26,944 nucleotides of DNA from JAAAOZ01 sp964496595 (GTDB taxonomy: Bacteria > Chloroflexota > Anaerolineae > B4-G1 > SLSP01). The translations under genes and the position numbers were made by a program. Below, piece after piece: positions 1 to 8,076 of the stretch. The notes under the pieces were generated by a model. It ran no database searches. It saw nothing but the letters and a program-made list of their open reading frames with translations, and was not told the DNA's origin. The first letter of the stretch is position 1. Each line of letters starts with the position of its first letter. The stretch covers positions 1 to 26,944 of the forward strand of contig CAZCAI010000058.1 in assembly GCA_964496595.1 (NCBI GenBank). Reading direction: 5' to 3'.

Positions 1-206
1 CTGACTAATTTCTAATTATGCGGTTGTTAAGGTGCTGGTCAAACCTAATGTTAAACTTGTCCAAATGGACGTGAGCGGTAAGATGCTCATCAAGATGGGG
101 GACTTCTCCGCTGAAAGATCTACAAATCCGTGGAATCCGTGGAAATCCGTGAGCTATTTTCTAAAAGTGTCCGGTGACTAAATGGAGGATGAAAGGATGA
201 AAGTTG
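1..206. other. Intergenic region with short direct repeats upstream of the M14 gene
   Basis: No convincing gene is visible. A frame running to the stop at 179-181 has no start with a ribosome binding site and no recognisable protein. The stretch around 124-151 holds the tandem-like phrase AATCCGTGG repeated with small variation, a type of low-complexity intergenic repeat. GGAGGAT at 184-190 looks like a Shine-Dalgarno sequence, but the ATG it would serve (197) opens only a six-codon frame. It may form a tiny leader overlapping the M14 start. Confidence 0.5.
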
Positions 207-1955
207 ATGGAAGTTAAAGAGAAATTAGAGCGTATAAGAAGATTCATCATTCTAAATTCGCAATTCCCCATTCACCATTCTAAATTCACACTTCCCCTCA
301 TCTTACTTTTACTGAGCAGTTTAGCCTTGACGACGGTTGCATTTGCCGCCGACGGCCCGGACGCCCAAGTTGTGCGCGTGACCTTCAAATCGCCTGAAGC
401 ACTGGCGCAGTTGGCGGCGCGATTGGACATCTGGGAGGTCGATCACGAGGCCGGCGCACTCGTGGCCTACGTCACGGTGAGCGAGCGCCGGTGGCTATCC
501 GGCAACGGTTTCGATTTCGCGCCGCTCCCTGCCAAGATGGCTCATCCTGAAACGATCCCCGGCTACCCCTGCTACCGCACTATCGCCGAGAGCGACGCGC
601 AGATCGACGCCTGGGCCGCGGATTATCCGCATCTCACCGAGGTCATCACCATCGGCCACAGCTACGAGGGGCGCCCGTTGCACGTGCTGCGCCTCTCCAA
701 TCGCGCCACCGACGACGATACCGTCCAATTCGGCCCCAAGCCCGTCTTCTTCTTGATCGCCAACCTCCACGGGCGCGAGTTGATCACCAACGAGGCGGCG
801 CTGGTCTTCATCGAACAACTGCTCGCCGCCTACCGTCTTGATCCCGATGTGACCTGGCTGTTGGACGAGCACGCCATCTACGTGCTGGTCAGCGCCAATC
901 CCGACGGGCACATCAAGAATGAGCCGGGGCAGCCGTGGAGCTGGTGGCGCAAAAACACCAATCCCGAAAACGGCTATTGCGACGGTATTAGCTATGGCAT
1001 CGATCTCAACCGCAATTCGAGCTACAACTGGGGCGGCGTCGGCGCGAGCAGCAATCCCTGCGACCTCACCTATCGCGGCCCCGCCGCCGCCTCCGAGGTG
1101 GAGACGCAGGCCGTCCAGGACTTTATGCAAGCCATCTTCGCGGATCAGCGCGGGCCGGAGCGCGAGGACACCGCGCCGGAGGATGCGACCGGCGTCTTTA
1201 TCACGCTGCACAGCTACGGCAACCTGGTGCTCTGGCCCTGGGGCGATACCTACGCATCGGCGCCGAACGCCGCGCAACTGCGTCAGTTAGGACGAAAGCT
1301 CGCCGCGTTCAACGGGTACACCGCCCAGCAGGCCAGCGATCTCTATCCCACCACCGGCGCCACGGACGATTGGAGCTATGGCGAGTTGGGCATCGCTTCG
1401 TACACCTTTGAGATCGGCTCCAACCATGACGGCTTTTATCCCGGCTGTCACCGCTACGATGCCCTGATCCAGCCGAACCTCCCGGCCTTTCTCTATGCGG
1501 CCAAAGTGGCTCGCGCGCCCTATCAACTGCCCTTTGGGCCGTCCGTCTCTGCCGTGAGCGTGCCTTCTGCTACCCTCCAGATCGGCGACTTAGTGGATGT
1601 GCGCGCCACAGTGGATGACAGCGACAATGGCGGGCAGAGCATCGCGGCGGCCGAGGCCTACGTGGGTGCGCCGCCCTGGCGCGCGGGCGCGCCGATCACG
1701 CTCACGGCGCAGGACGGCGCCTTCGACAGCGCGACGGAGGAGGTCGCGGGCCACATCGACACGCGCGATATGGAAGCGGGCCGCTATCTGCTCTTCGTGC
1801 GCGGGCAGGATGCCGACGGCGCGTGGGGGCCGGTCACCGCCGCCTACCTCGATGTCGAGCCGCTGAACGTCCCGCAACCGATCTACGAGCTGTGGATTCC
1901 CGTCATCGCGGCAAGCAGGCCGACGAGCACGCTGTTACTGGAGAATATGCGATGA
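207..1955 (+). CDS. Secreted M14-family zinc carboxypeptidase
   Basis: Predicted exported metallocarboxypeptidase that removes C-terminal residues from peptides outside the cell. Numbering from ATG 207 (582 aa), the zinc ligands are His188 and Glu191 in NLHGRELIT and His335 in TLHSYGN. The substrate-binding LNR arginine is near 269 and the catalytic Glu402 lies in YTFEIG; the family's NPDG motif is also present. A hydrophobic signal segment at about residues 28-48 ends in VAFAADG. After the peptidase domain (about 120-435) comes an Ig-like beta domain (about 445-555) and a tail with LWIPVIAA. The stop overlaps the next gene's start as ATGA, so the two exported peptidases are translationally coupled. 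TTG 204 is an alternative start. The n-region of the signal peptide is unusually long and partly made of a DNA repeat. The family call is secure; the substrate is unknown. Confidence 0.9.
   Translation: MEVKEKLERIRRFIILNSQFPIHHSKFTLPLILLLLSSLALTTVAFAADGPDAQVVRVTFKSPEALAQLAARLDIWEVDHEAGALVAYVTVSERRWLSGNGFDFAPLPAKMAHPETIPGYPCYRTIAESDAQIDAWAADYPHLTEVITIGHSYEGRPLHVLRLSNRATDDDTVQFGPKPVFFLIANLHGRELITNEAALVFIEQLLAAYRLDPDVTWLLDEHAIYVLVSANPDGHIKNEPGQPWSWWRKNTNPENGYCDGISYGIDLNRNSSYNWGGVGASSNPCDLTYRGPAAASEVETQAVQDFMQAIFADQRGPEREDTAPEDATGVFITLHSYGNLVLWPWGDTYASAPNAAQLRQLGRKLAAFNGYTAQQASDLYPTTGATDDWSYGELGIASYTFEIGSNHDGFYPGCHRYDALIQPNLPAFLYAAKVARAPYQLPFGPSVSAVSVPSATLQIGDLVDVRATVDDSDNGGQSIAAAEAYVGAPPWRAGAPITLTAQDGAFDSATEEVAGHIDTRDMEAGRYLLFVRGQDADGAWGPVTAAYLDVEPLNVPQPIYELWIPVIAASRPTSTLLLENMR
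248..287. repeat. 12-bp direct repeat inside the signal-peptide coding region
   Basis: CATTCTAAATTC occurs exactly at 248-259 and again at 276-287, with related AATTC phrases between. It encodes part of the odd N-terminal stretch before the hydrophobic signal core of the M14 protein. Low-complexity repeat DNA may therefore have been recruited into the coding sequence, or the true start may lie further in. Confidence 0.6.
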
Positions 1956-4348
1956 AACCGATCAAGATGATGCGGAAATGGGGTTGGTTGCTATTGGCTT
2001 TTGTTTTGGGATGTGGGGCCGCGTCGCCCGTGCGGGCACACGCGCCCCAGCCGCCGCCCAGCCGGACGCCTGTGAAGATCTCTGCCCAGGCTTGGGCCGC
2101 GACGGCGGACGCGGCGACCGCCGACGTGCTCGTGCTCTTAGCCGAGCAAGCCGATCTCAGTCGCGCCCGGACGGCGCCCACCAAAGCCGCGCGTGGGCGC
2201 TGGGTCCAGTCGCATCTCTGGGAGATCGCGCAACAATCGCAGCACCCGCTCCAGCGCTGGCTGACGGCGCAAGGCGTGGATTATCGCTCTTTCTACGTCG
2301 TCAACATGCTCCAGCTTGAGGCAGATCGCGCGCTGACGCTCGCGCTGGCCGGCCGCGCCGACGTCGCGCGCATCCTCACTAATCCCCAGGTGCGAATGGA
2401 CGCCGACCCTCGGTTATTAGAAGCCAAAGCCGCCGCCTCACAGCCTCACGCGCCGCAGGGGATCGAGTGGGGCGTGCAAAAGATCAACGCGCCGGACGTG
2501 TGGGCGCGAGGCTTCACGGGGCAGGGCATCGTCATCGCCGGGCAGGATACCGGCTATGAGTGGGAGCACCCCGCGCTCCAGGCCGCCTATCGCGGCTGGG
2601 ACGGCGCCGCCGCGACGCACGACTATCACTGGCACGACGCGATCCACAGCGGCGGGGGGATCTGCGGCCCGGATGCGCCCGCGCCCTGCGACGATCACGG
2701 CCACGGGACGCACACGATGGGCACGATGGTCGGCGATGACAGCGGCGTCAATCAGATCGGCGTGGCGCCCGGCGCACGCTGGATCGGCTGCCGCAACATG
2801 GATCAGGGATGGGGATCGCCCGCGACCTACGCCGAGTGCTTCGAGTTCTTTATGGCGCCCTATCCCGTCGGCGCGACGCCGGCGCTAGGCGATCCCGACC
2901 AGGCGCCCGACGTGATCAACAACTCCTGGAGCTGCCCCACCTACGAGGGCTGCGACGCGGAGCACATCGCGCTGCTGGCGCAGGTGGTAGCCAACGTGCG
3001 CGCGGCGGGCATCATGGTTGTCGCCTCCGCCGGGAACAGTGGAAGTGCGTGCGGCACCATCAGCGAGCCGCCGGGCATCTACACGACCACCTACACCATC
3101 GGCGCGACGAACAGCAACGATACCTTGGCCTCGTTCAGCAGTCGCGGCCCGGTGACGTGGCGTGGACAGGTCTACGCCAAGCCCGACATCGCCGCGCCGG
3201 GGGTGAGCGTGCGCTCCAGCACGCGCGGGGGCGGCTACGGCCTGTTGAGCGGCACCTCGATGGCCAGCCCGCACGTGGCGGGCGCGGCGGCGCTGCTCTG
3301 GTCGGCCCACCCGGCGCTGCGCGCCAACTTAGATTGGACAGAGCAGGTCCTCAACGCCACAGCGCAACCGATCCCCACGACGGCGTGCAGCTCGGAGCAG
3401 AGCGTGCCCAATCACCTCTACGGCTGGGGGCGCTTAGATGTGGGGAACGCGGTAACCTCGGTGGCAACCATCGCGGGCGTGGTGCAGCAAGCGCCCTCGA
3501 CACTGCTCGCGAGTCAGACCATCGCCTACGAGATCGAGGCCGCGCGCTCGCCGCTGCTCATCTGGGCCACGACTACCGACGCCGAGGGACATTATCAGAT
3601 GACGGTGGTGAGCGGCGCCTACACGCTGACGATCTCACACGCGGGCGAGGTGCTGACCGTTATGCCGCAGGTTCAGGCAATGGCAGGTCAAACCACGACC
3701 TTCGACATCACCTTGCCGGCGCCGTGCGAACCGGTAACCGGCACGGCGATCTCGTGGCAGCCGACCTCGCCAACGTTCAATGCGCCGGTCACGTTCACCG
3801 GCGCGGTGAGCGGGGGAAGTTCGCCCATCACCTACACCTGGCGCTTCGAGGATGACGATGCCGTGATCGTGAGCAATCCCATCAGCCACACCTTCGCCGG
3901 GCCGCCGAGCAGCACGAACACACTAATGCTCTCCTACCGCGTGACACTGACGGCGACCAATCCCTGCGGGCAAGACGTGCAAACCACGCTCGTACCCGTC
4001 GCGACCGCATGCACGCCCATTTCGGGCACGGTGATGACGTGGCATCCGCCCACGCCGACCTGCGGGACGCCCGTCACCTTCACCGGCGCGGTGACCGCCG
4101 GAACGCCGCCCATCACCTACACCTGGCAGTTGGGCGACGCGGACGCCGTCATCAAAAATGGCAATCCCATCACCCACACGTTTGCCGAGCCGCCAGCCAG
4201 CACCCACACCCTGATCCTGCCCTATCGCGTCACGCTGACGACGACGAACCCGTGCGGCCAAGAGAGCATCCAGGCGTGGTTGCTCCTGCATCGGACGCCG
4301 CAGCCGCGTCTCTATCTGCCCGTGGTGGTGCGCCAGCCATCCGGCTAG
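1952..4348 (+). CDS. Secreted S8 subtilisin-like serine peptidase with tandem PKD-like domains
   Basis: Predicted extracellular endopeptidase, 798 aa from ATG 1952. This start is chosen because it follows the M14 stop with a 4-bp ATGA overlap and begins a signal peptide (MKPIKMMRKW then a hydrophobic stretch ending VLGC near residue 21, possibly a lipobox). An I9-like propeptide occupies about 55-150. The triad is Asp199 (GQDTGYEWEHP), His251 (HGHGTHT) and Ser436 (SGTSMASPH), with oxyanion Asn362. Behind the catalytic domain lie a carboxypeptidase-regulatory-like beta domain (about 500-585) and two 95-residue PKD-like repeats, then the tail LYLPVVVRQPSG. Its propeptide and catalytic domain closely resemble those of the membrane-fused subtilase at 22188-24647, including CRNM and ECxEFFxAPYP, so the two are paralogues. 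A small mobile element is inserted exactly at its stop codon. Confidence 0.93.
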   Translation: MKPIKMMRKWGWLLLAFVLGCGAASPVRAHAPQPPPSRTPVKISAQAWAATADAATADVLVLLAEQADLSRARTAPTKAARGRWVQSHLWEIAQQSQHPLQRWLTAQGVDYRSFYVVNMLQLEADRALTLALAGRADVARILTNPQVRMDADPRLLEAKAAASQPHAPQGIEWGVQKINAPDVWARGFTGQGIVIAGQDTGYEWEHPALQAAYRGWDGAAATHDYHWHDAIHSGGGICGPDAPAPCDDHGHGTHTMGTMVGDDSGVNQIGVAPGARWIGCRNMDQGWGSPATYAECFEFFMAPYPVGATPALGDPDQAPDVINNSWSCPTYEGCDAEHIALLAQVVANVRAAGIMVVASAGNSGSACGTISEPPGIYTTTYTIGATNSNDTLASFSSRGPVTWRGQVYAKPDIAAPGVSVRSSTRGGGYGLLSGTSMASPHVAGAAALLWSAHPALRANLDWTEQVLNATAQPIPTTACSSEQSVPNHLYGWGRLDVGNAVTSVATIAGVVQQAPSTLLASQTIAYEIEAARSPLLIWATTTDAEGHYQMTVVSGAYTLTISHAGEVLTVMPQVQAMAGQTTTFDITLPAPCEPVTGTAISWQPTSPTFNAPVTFTGAVSGGSSPITYTWRFEDDDAVIVSNPISHTFAGPPSSTNTLMLSYRVTLTATNPCGQDVQTTLVPVATACTPISGTVMTWHPPTPTCGTPVTFTGAVTAGTPPITYTWQLGDADAVIKNGNPITHTFAEPPASTHTLILPYRVTLTTTNPCGQESIQAWLLLHRTPQPRLYLPVVVRQPSG
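3722..4291 (+). repeat. Two tandem 285-bp (95-aa) PKD-like repeat units
   Basis: Units start at 3722 and 4007. Both contain the order C-x-P, TFTGAV, PITYTW, HTFA-PP, YRVTLT-TNPCGQ, with the cysteines conserved in each. Near-identical runs at the DNA level point to duplication within the gene. Confidence 0.85.
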
Positions 4349-4504
4349 GGCTTTCCCATTCTCGCTCCAAGGGGATCGCCAGATCCCCGTTTTTCTTGCG
4401 CAAGCTAAAAACACGTTCAAAATATGCCCCAGAGGCGCGGATTTAGCAATCCGCTTGGAGCGAATGGAGCGTAATTACAAAATGGGAAAACCCTACCATC
4501 CGGC
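4337..4504 (+). mobile_element. 150-bp MITE-like element, copy A, with 9-bp target duplication
   Basis: The element proper is 4346-4495 (150 bp). Its ends are TAGGGCTTTCCCATT (4346-4360) and AATGGGAAAACCCTA (4481-4495), inverted repeats matching at 14 of 15 positions. The flanks are a perfect 9-bp direct repeat CCATCCGGC (4337-4345 and 4496-4504), as expected of a transposase-made target duplication. It has no coding capacity, so it would need a transposase supplied in trans. Inside are two hairpins, 4371-4388 and 4437-4454, and a subterminal inverted pair CGCTCCAAG/CTTGGAGCG. Ungapped by-eye comparison with the inverted copy at 15399-15548 gives about 132 of 150 identical. The parent insertion sequence is not in this window. 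Confidence 0.9.
4371..4394 (+). terminator. Rho-independent terminator carried inside the mobile element
   Basis: Stem GGGGATC (4371-4377), loop GCCA, stem GATCCCC (4382-4388), then G and five Ts. It lies 23 bp after the subtilase stop codon and in its direction, so it probably ends the M14-S8 transcript. Confidence 0.75.
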
Positions 4505-4514
4505 TGAAATTTAC

Positions 4515-4543
4515 TTGACGATTTTTTCCTTAGCTCCTATAAT
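4515..4543 (+). promoter_or_regulatory. Near-consensus housekeeping-sigma promoter for the receiver-GGDEF gene
   Basis: TTGACG (4515-4520), a 17-bp spacer and a perfect TATAAT (4538-4543). The start of transcription would be near 4550, giving an untranslated leader of about 138 nt. The leader contains an imperfect hairpin (GCATCTT near 4565 with AAGATGC near 4586). The -35 box begins 10 bp after the mobile element's target duplication. Confidence 0.85.
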
Positions 4544-4687
4544 GAAGTTGGTTTTTATCCAACGGCATCTTTGACCTTTTGGGCCAAGATGCAAAACCGA
4601 ATTATGAACATTCGAGGCGCGTCAAGCGCTAGATCAAAAACGTTCGCGTTGATTTTTTGAGCAATTACCTACTGGAGGAAGTGCAAC

Positions 4688-5545
4688 GTGGAAGGCCGAG
4701 TCCTAATTATTGAAGACCTAAATAGCAATCGGGACCTCTTAAGGAAACAGTTCGCGGCGGAAGACATCGATGTTGCTGAGGCCCAAAACGGCCAGAAGGG
4801 GATTCAAGAAGCGCTTCGCTTTATGCCGCAGGTGATTTTGTTGAGCACCTCACTGCCGGATATGCGCGGCGCCGAGGTGGCAAAGCGGCTGCGGAGTTTT
4901 AATCGCACCCAGCACGTTCACATCATCATGATCGCGGACGAGGAGAACCAGCAACAACGCATCGATGGCCTGGCGTTGGGCGCGAACGATTTCGTCGCGT
5001 GTCCCTTCGATCCCGAAGAGGTCACGTTGCGCGTGGGTAACGCGCTGCGCCGGGCGAATATGGCCAACCGCACCGACCCCACGACCGGCCTCCCGGCCGG
5101 CGCGCTGGTCCAGGATCAACTGCGATCCCTCCTGCGCGATCCAGAGGGTGATTGGGCGTTGATGCGCTTCCGCGTGCGCTTCATCGATCCATTCCGCGAA
5201 GCGTACGGCTTTATGGCCGGCGAGGAGATGTTGCGCAGCATCGCGCGAATCCTGGCGGAGGCCCTGGCTCAAGACGGTATCGAGGAAGATTTCCTCGGCT
5301 ACGGCGGCAACGATGACTTTATCATCGTCACAGGGCAGGAACGCGCCGCGACGATGGGAGAAGACGTAGCCGAGAAATTCGCCCAAGAGGTGGGGTCGCA
5401 CTACAACTTTATGGATCGCGAATCCGGGCATATCCAGATCGAAGACAAAGAATATCCCCTGGCCCAGTTGCGCTCGCGCACCATCACCCCGGACGATGGG
5501 CCATTCTACGACATCCGCTCCTTGACTGAGGAATTGGCGGGGTAG
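4688..5545 (+). CDS. Degenerate receiver domain fused to a degenerate GGDEF domain
   Basis: 285 aa from a GTG start, chosen because GGAGG (4674-4678) lies 9 nt upstream. Residues 1-120 have the receiver fold order (IIED, LPDM, PFDPEE). The phospho-acceptor Asp is Ser53 (LLSTSLPD), the conserved Lys is Cys105 (VACPFDP) and the switch Ser/Thr is Ala83, so phosphorylation should not occur. Residues about 129-285 resemble a diguanylate cyclase: the entry motif DPTTGLP is kept, but the signature GGDEF is GGNDD (206-210). Cyclase activity is doubtful; a binding or scaffold role is more likely. It has its own strong promoter and stands alone, followed 139 bp later by comEC. The architecture is well supported, the function unknown. 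Confidence 0.85.
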   Translation: MEGRVLIIEDLNSNRDLLRKQFAAEDIDVAEAQNGQKGIQEALRFMPQVILLSTSLPDMRGAEVAKRLRSFNRTQHVHIIMIADEENQQQRIDGLALGANDFVACPFDPEEVTLRVGNALRRANMANRTDPTTGLPAGALVQDQLRSLLRDPEGDWALMRFRVRFIDPFREAYGFMAGEEMLRSIARILAEALAQDGIEEDFLGYGGNDDFIIVTGQERAATMGEDVAEKFAQEVGSHYNFMDRESGHIQIEDKEYPLAQLRSRTITPDDGPFYDIRSLTEELAG

Positions 5546-5684
5546 CCCGCATCGGTGACGAACTCCGGTTGTGAAGCCGAAAAACGCCACCGCTAGCGCT
5601 CCGAGGCTTACTACGAACCAAAATTGATGCTCCAGAGCGTGCAGCAACTCTGATTAAATAACCAAGCGAGCGAGGGGTTTATCG
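5546..5684. other. Short intergenic region between the receiver-GGDEF gene and comEC
   Basis: No strong terminator or consensus promoter stands out. GAGGGG at 5672-5677 is the ribosome binding site for the comEC start at 5685. The reverse strand could extend an open frame with a hydrophobic beginning (from 5647), but it only shadows the receiver gene and is not called. Confidence 0.5.
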
Positions 5685-8063
5685 ATGACGCCCCTATTAC
5701 TTTTTACGATAGCGTGGGCCAGCGGCATTTTGCTGGCCCACCTTGCTTTTTTCCCCTTGATCTGGCTCCTGCTGCTGTTGCCGGTCGCAGTGGTGCTCTT
5801 CATCGGCTGGCGCGATGCGATGTGGGCGCAGCGCATGGCCTGGCTCGCGCTGGGGGTGTTGCTGGGCGCCGGACGGATCTTCCTGGCGCGCCCACAGATC
5901 AATCAGGAGCACATCGCGTTCTACGCCGGCGCCAGCCCCGGCCCGGTCGAGGTCGTCGGCGTCGTCATCCAGCCGCCGGAACGCCATCCCCATCAGACGG
6001 ATCTCGTCATCGAGACCGAGCAGTTGACGCTTCCCAGCGGCGCCGAGGCCCCTGTGGGCGGGCGGTTGCTGGTCAAGGCGCCGGCTTATACGCCCGCACA
6101 TTACGGAGACCGGATCTATGTGGTGGGCGCTGTGGAGACGCCGCCCGTCTTCGCGGAGTTCTCCTATCGCGCGTACCTCGCCCGCCAGGGCATCTACGCG
6201 CTGATGCGCGGCGCCGAAACCGAGGGTACTTATCACGCCTACGTCGAGGTACTGGCGAGCCATCAGGCTTCGCCCTTCAAGGACGCGCTCTTCCGGTTCC
6301 GCGAGCACGCCCTGCACACCATCCAGACCCTGCTGCCCGAGCCGCAAGCCTCGCTGCTGGCCGGCATCCTCTTAGGCATCGAGACCGGCATCTCGGATGA
6401 ATTGGGCGCAGCGTTCTCGGCCACGGGGACCACGCACATCATCGCAATCTCCGGCTTCAATCTCAGCATCATCGCCGGCGTCTTCGCCGCGATAGCCAAT
6501 CGGCTGCTGGGCCGCCGCGGCGAGGTGTTCGTGGCGCTGGGCGGCGTGTGGATCTACACGATGCTGGTCGGGGCGTCGGCGGCGGTGGTGCGCGCCGCTG
6601 TGATGGCCAGCGTCGCCATACTGGCCCGCCACGAAGGGCGCGGCGTCCACGGCCCTACCTCGCTGGCGAGCGCGGCCTTCTTGATGTCGCTGCTCAATCC
6701 CTACGTGCTCTGGGATGTGGGCTTCCAGCTCAGCCTGGCCGCCACGATGGGCTTGATCCTCTACACCAATCCGCTGACGGAGAGCGTACGCCGCTGGCTG
6801 ATCCAGTTCATCCATGAGGAGCGCGCCGAGCAGATCTTAGGCCTGCTGAGCGACGCGCTCCTGGTCACGTTAGCCGCGCAGATCACTACCACGCCCATCA
6901 TCGTCGCGACCTTCGGGCGGCTCTCGCTGGTCACACTGATCACCAACATCCTTATCTTACCGGCGCAATCTTTTGTGATGCTGTGGGGCGCGCTGGCGCT
7001 ACTTGCCGGGCTGATCATCCAGCCGCTGGGACAGGCGCTCGCCTGGATGGCGTGGGTCTTCCTCACCTACACCATCGAGATGGTGCGCTGGACAGCGCGG
7101 GCGCCCCGGGCCTCGATTGCGCTGGAAGGGATGACGGCGCCGCTGGTTATCGCCTATTACACGGCGCTCTTCGGGGGGACGTGGTGGCGTTCTCTACCGC
7201 GCGCCAAGCGTCATCGCTGGTGGGACCAGGTTCGGCAGGCGGCGCAGTGGCAGATCGCCGCAGGCGGGGCCGTGGCGGCAATCTGCGTGATCTTTTTCAC
7301 CTCGATGCCAGATGGGCGGCTGCACGTCCACATTTTGGACGTCGGTCAGGGCGACGCGATTTTCATCCAGACGCCGCACGGGCGCCAGGTTCTCATCGAT
7401 GGCGGCCCCGACGCATCGCAGACGCTCTCGCGCGTGGGCCGGCGGATGCCCTTTTGGGATCGCAGCTTAGATATGGTGGCGCTCACCTCGCCGGACGAGG
7501 AGCGACTGACCGGGCTGATCCCGGTGTTGGAGCGCTATCGCGTCGATTTTGTCAGCGTCGGACCGGAAACGGGATCGGGGAATCGCTACGAGAGATGGGA
7601 GATGTTGCTGGAGGAGCGCTCCTCGGCTACGGTGGGGTATCTCAGCAGCGGGATGAGTTGGCAATTGGATCAGGATGTGGCGCTGCGCACGCTCTGGCCG
7701 GAGGTCGGCGCGTCGGGGCCGCTGGTGTTGCAGATCGTCTATGGGGAGACGAGCATCCTGCTGCCGGGCGACGCCACCACCGTCGTCGAAGAGGCGCTGG
7801 TAGCGCGCCATCACGAGGATTTGCGGAGCACCGTGCTTCTGACGCCCCGCCACGGAGATGCGACCGCCGCCACGCCGACGTTCCTGCAAGCGGTGACGCC
7901 AGAGGTCGCGGTCATCAGCGTGGGCGCGGATAATTGGGGGCGGTATCCCGCGCCCGCCGTGCTGGCGCGCCTGATGGACACGCCGGTCTATCGCACGGAT
8001 CAGGACGGCACGATTGAGATCATCTCCGATGGGGAGAAGGTCGAGGTTAAGACGGAGCGGTGA
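5685..8063 (+). CDS. comEC: ComEC/Rec2-type DNA uptake channel with eroded metallo-beta-lactamase domain
   Basis: 792-aa multi-pass inner-membrane protein of the natural-transformation channel family, which moves single-stranded DNA into the cytoplasm. Residues about 1-60 are hydrophobic helices, followed by an OB-like soluble part (about 70-190). The competence domain (about 215-500) contains ISGFNLSIIAG and many membrane helices. The C-terminal part (about 545-792) starts with HVHILDVGQGDA and LIDGG as in the beta-lactamase fold. Its metal-binding signature, normally S/THxDxDH, reads LTSPDEERLTGL, the later HHG is RHG, and the usual HPHP loop is YPAPA. The nuclease-like domain is therefore probably inactive for metal catalysis. 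GAGGGG lies 7 nt upstream of the ATG. No comEA or pilus genes are nearby, so transformation competence cannot be judged from this window. Confidence 0.92.
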   Translation: MTPLLLFTIAWASGILLAHLAFFPLIWLLLLLPVAVVLFIGWRDAMWAQRMAWLALGVLLGAGRIFLARPQINQEHIAFYAGASPGPVEVVGVVIQPPERHPHQTDLVIETEQLTLPSGAEAPVGGRLLVKAPAYTPAHYGDRIYVVGAVETPPVFAEFSYRAYLARQGIYALMRGAETEGTYHAYVEVLASHQASPFKDALFRFREHALHTIQTLLPEPQASLLAGILLGIETGISDELGAAFSATGTTHIIAISGFNLSIIAGVFAAIANRLLGRRGEVFVALGGVWIYTMLVGASAAVVRAAVMASVAILARHEGRGVHGPTSLASAAFLMSLLNPYVLWDVGFQLSLAATMGLILYTNPLTESVRRWLIQFIHEERAEQILGLLSDALLVTLAAQITTTPIIVATFGRLSLVTLITNILILPAQSFVMLWGALALLAGLIIQPLGQALAWMAWVFLTYTIEMVRWTARAPRASIALEGMTAPLVIAYYTALFGGTWWRSLPRAKRHRWWDQVRQAAQWQIAAGGAVAAICVIFFTSMPDGRLHVHILDVGQGDAIFIQTPHGRQVLIDGGPDASQTLSRVGRRMPFWDRSLDMVALTSPDEERLTGLIPVLERYRVDFVSVGPETGSGNRYERWEMLLEERSSATVGYLSSGMSWQLDQDVALRTLWPEVGASGPLVLQIVYGETSILLPGDATTVVEEALVARHHEDLRSTVLLTPRHGDATAATPTFLQAVTPEVAVISVGADNWGRYPAPAVLARLMDTPVYRTDQDGTIEIISDGEKVEVKTER

Positions 8064-8076
8064 GGGCTATGAAGTC

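Noticed and set aside
5..181. Possible truncated gene at the left edge
   Set aside because: An in-frame stop lies at 2-4, no start has a ribosome binding site, and the end of the frame is made of AATCCGTGG repeats.
248..287. CRISPR-like repeat
   Set aside because: Only two 12-bp units with a 16-bp gap, inside a coding region; no array or cas gene.
210..340. Frameshifted or alternative start giving a shorter M14 signal peptide
   Set aside because: No in-frame Met with a ribosome binding site lies directly before the hydrophobic core, so ATG 207 was kept.
1823..1951. 43-codon extension of the S8 subtilase
   Set aside because: It lies inside the M14 gene and would bury the signal peptide that begins at ATG 1952.
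4850..5647. Minus-strand frame with a hydrophobic beginning opposite the receiver-GGDEF gene
   Set aside because: The first 35 residues look like a membrane helix, but the rest only complements the receiver gene and no promoter or Shine-Dalgarno supports it.
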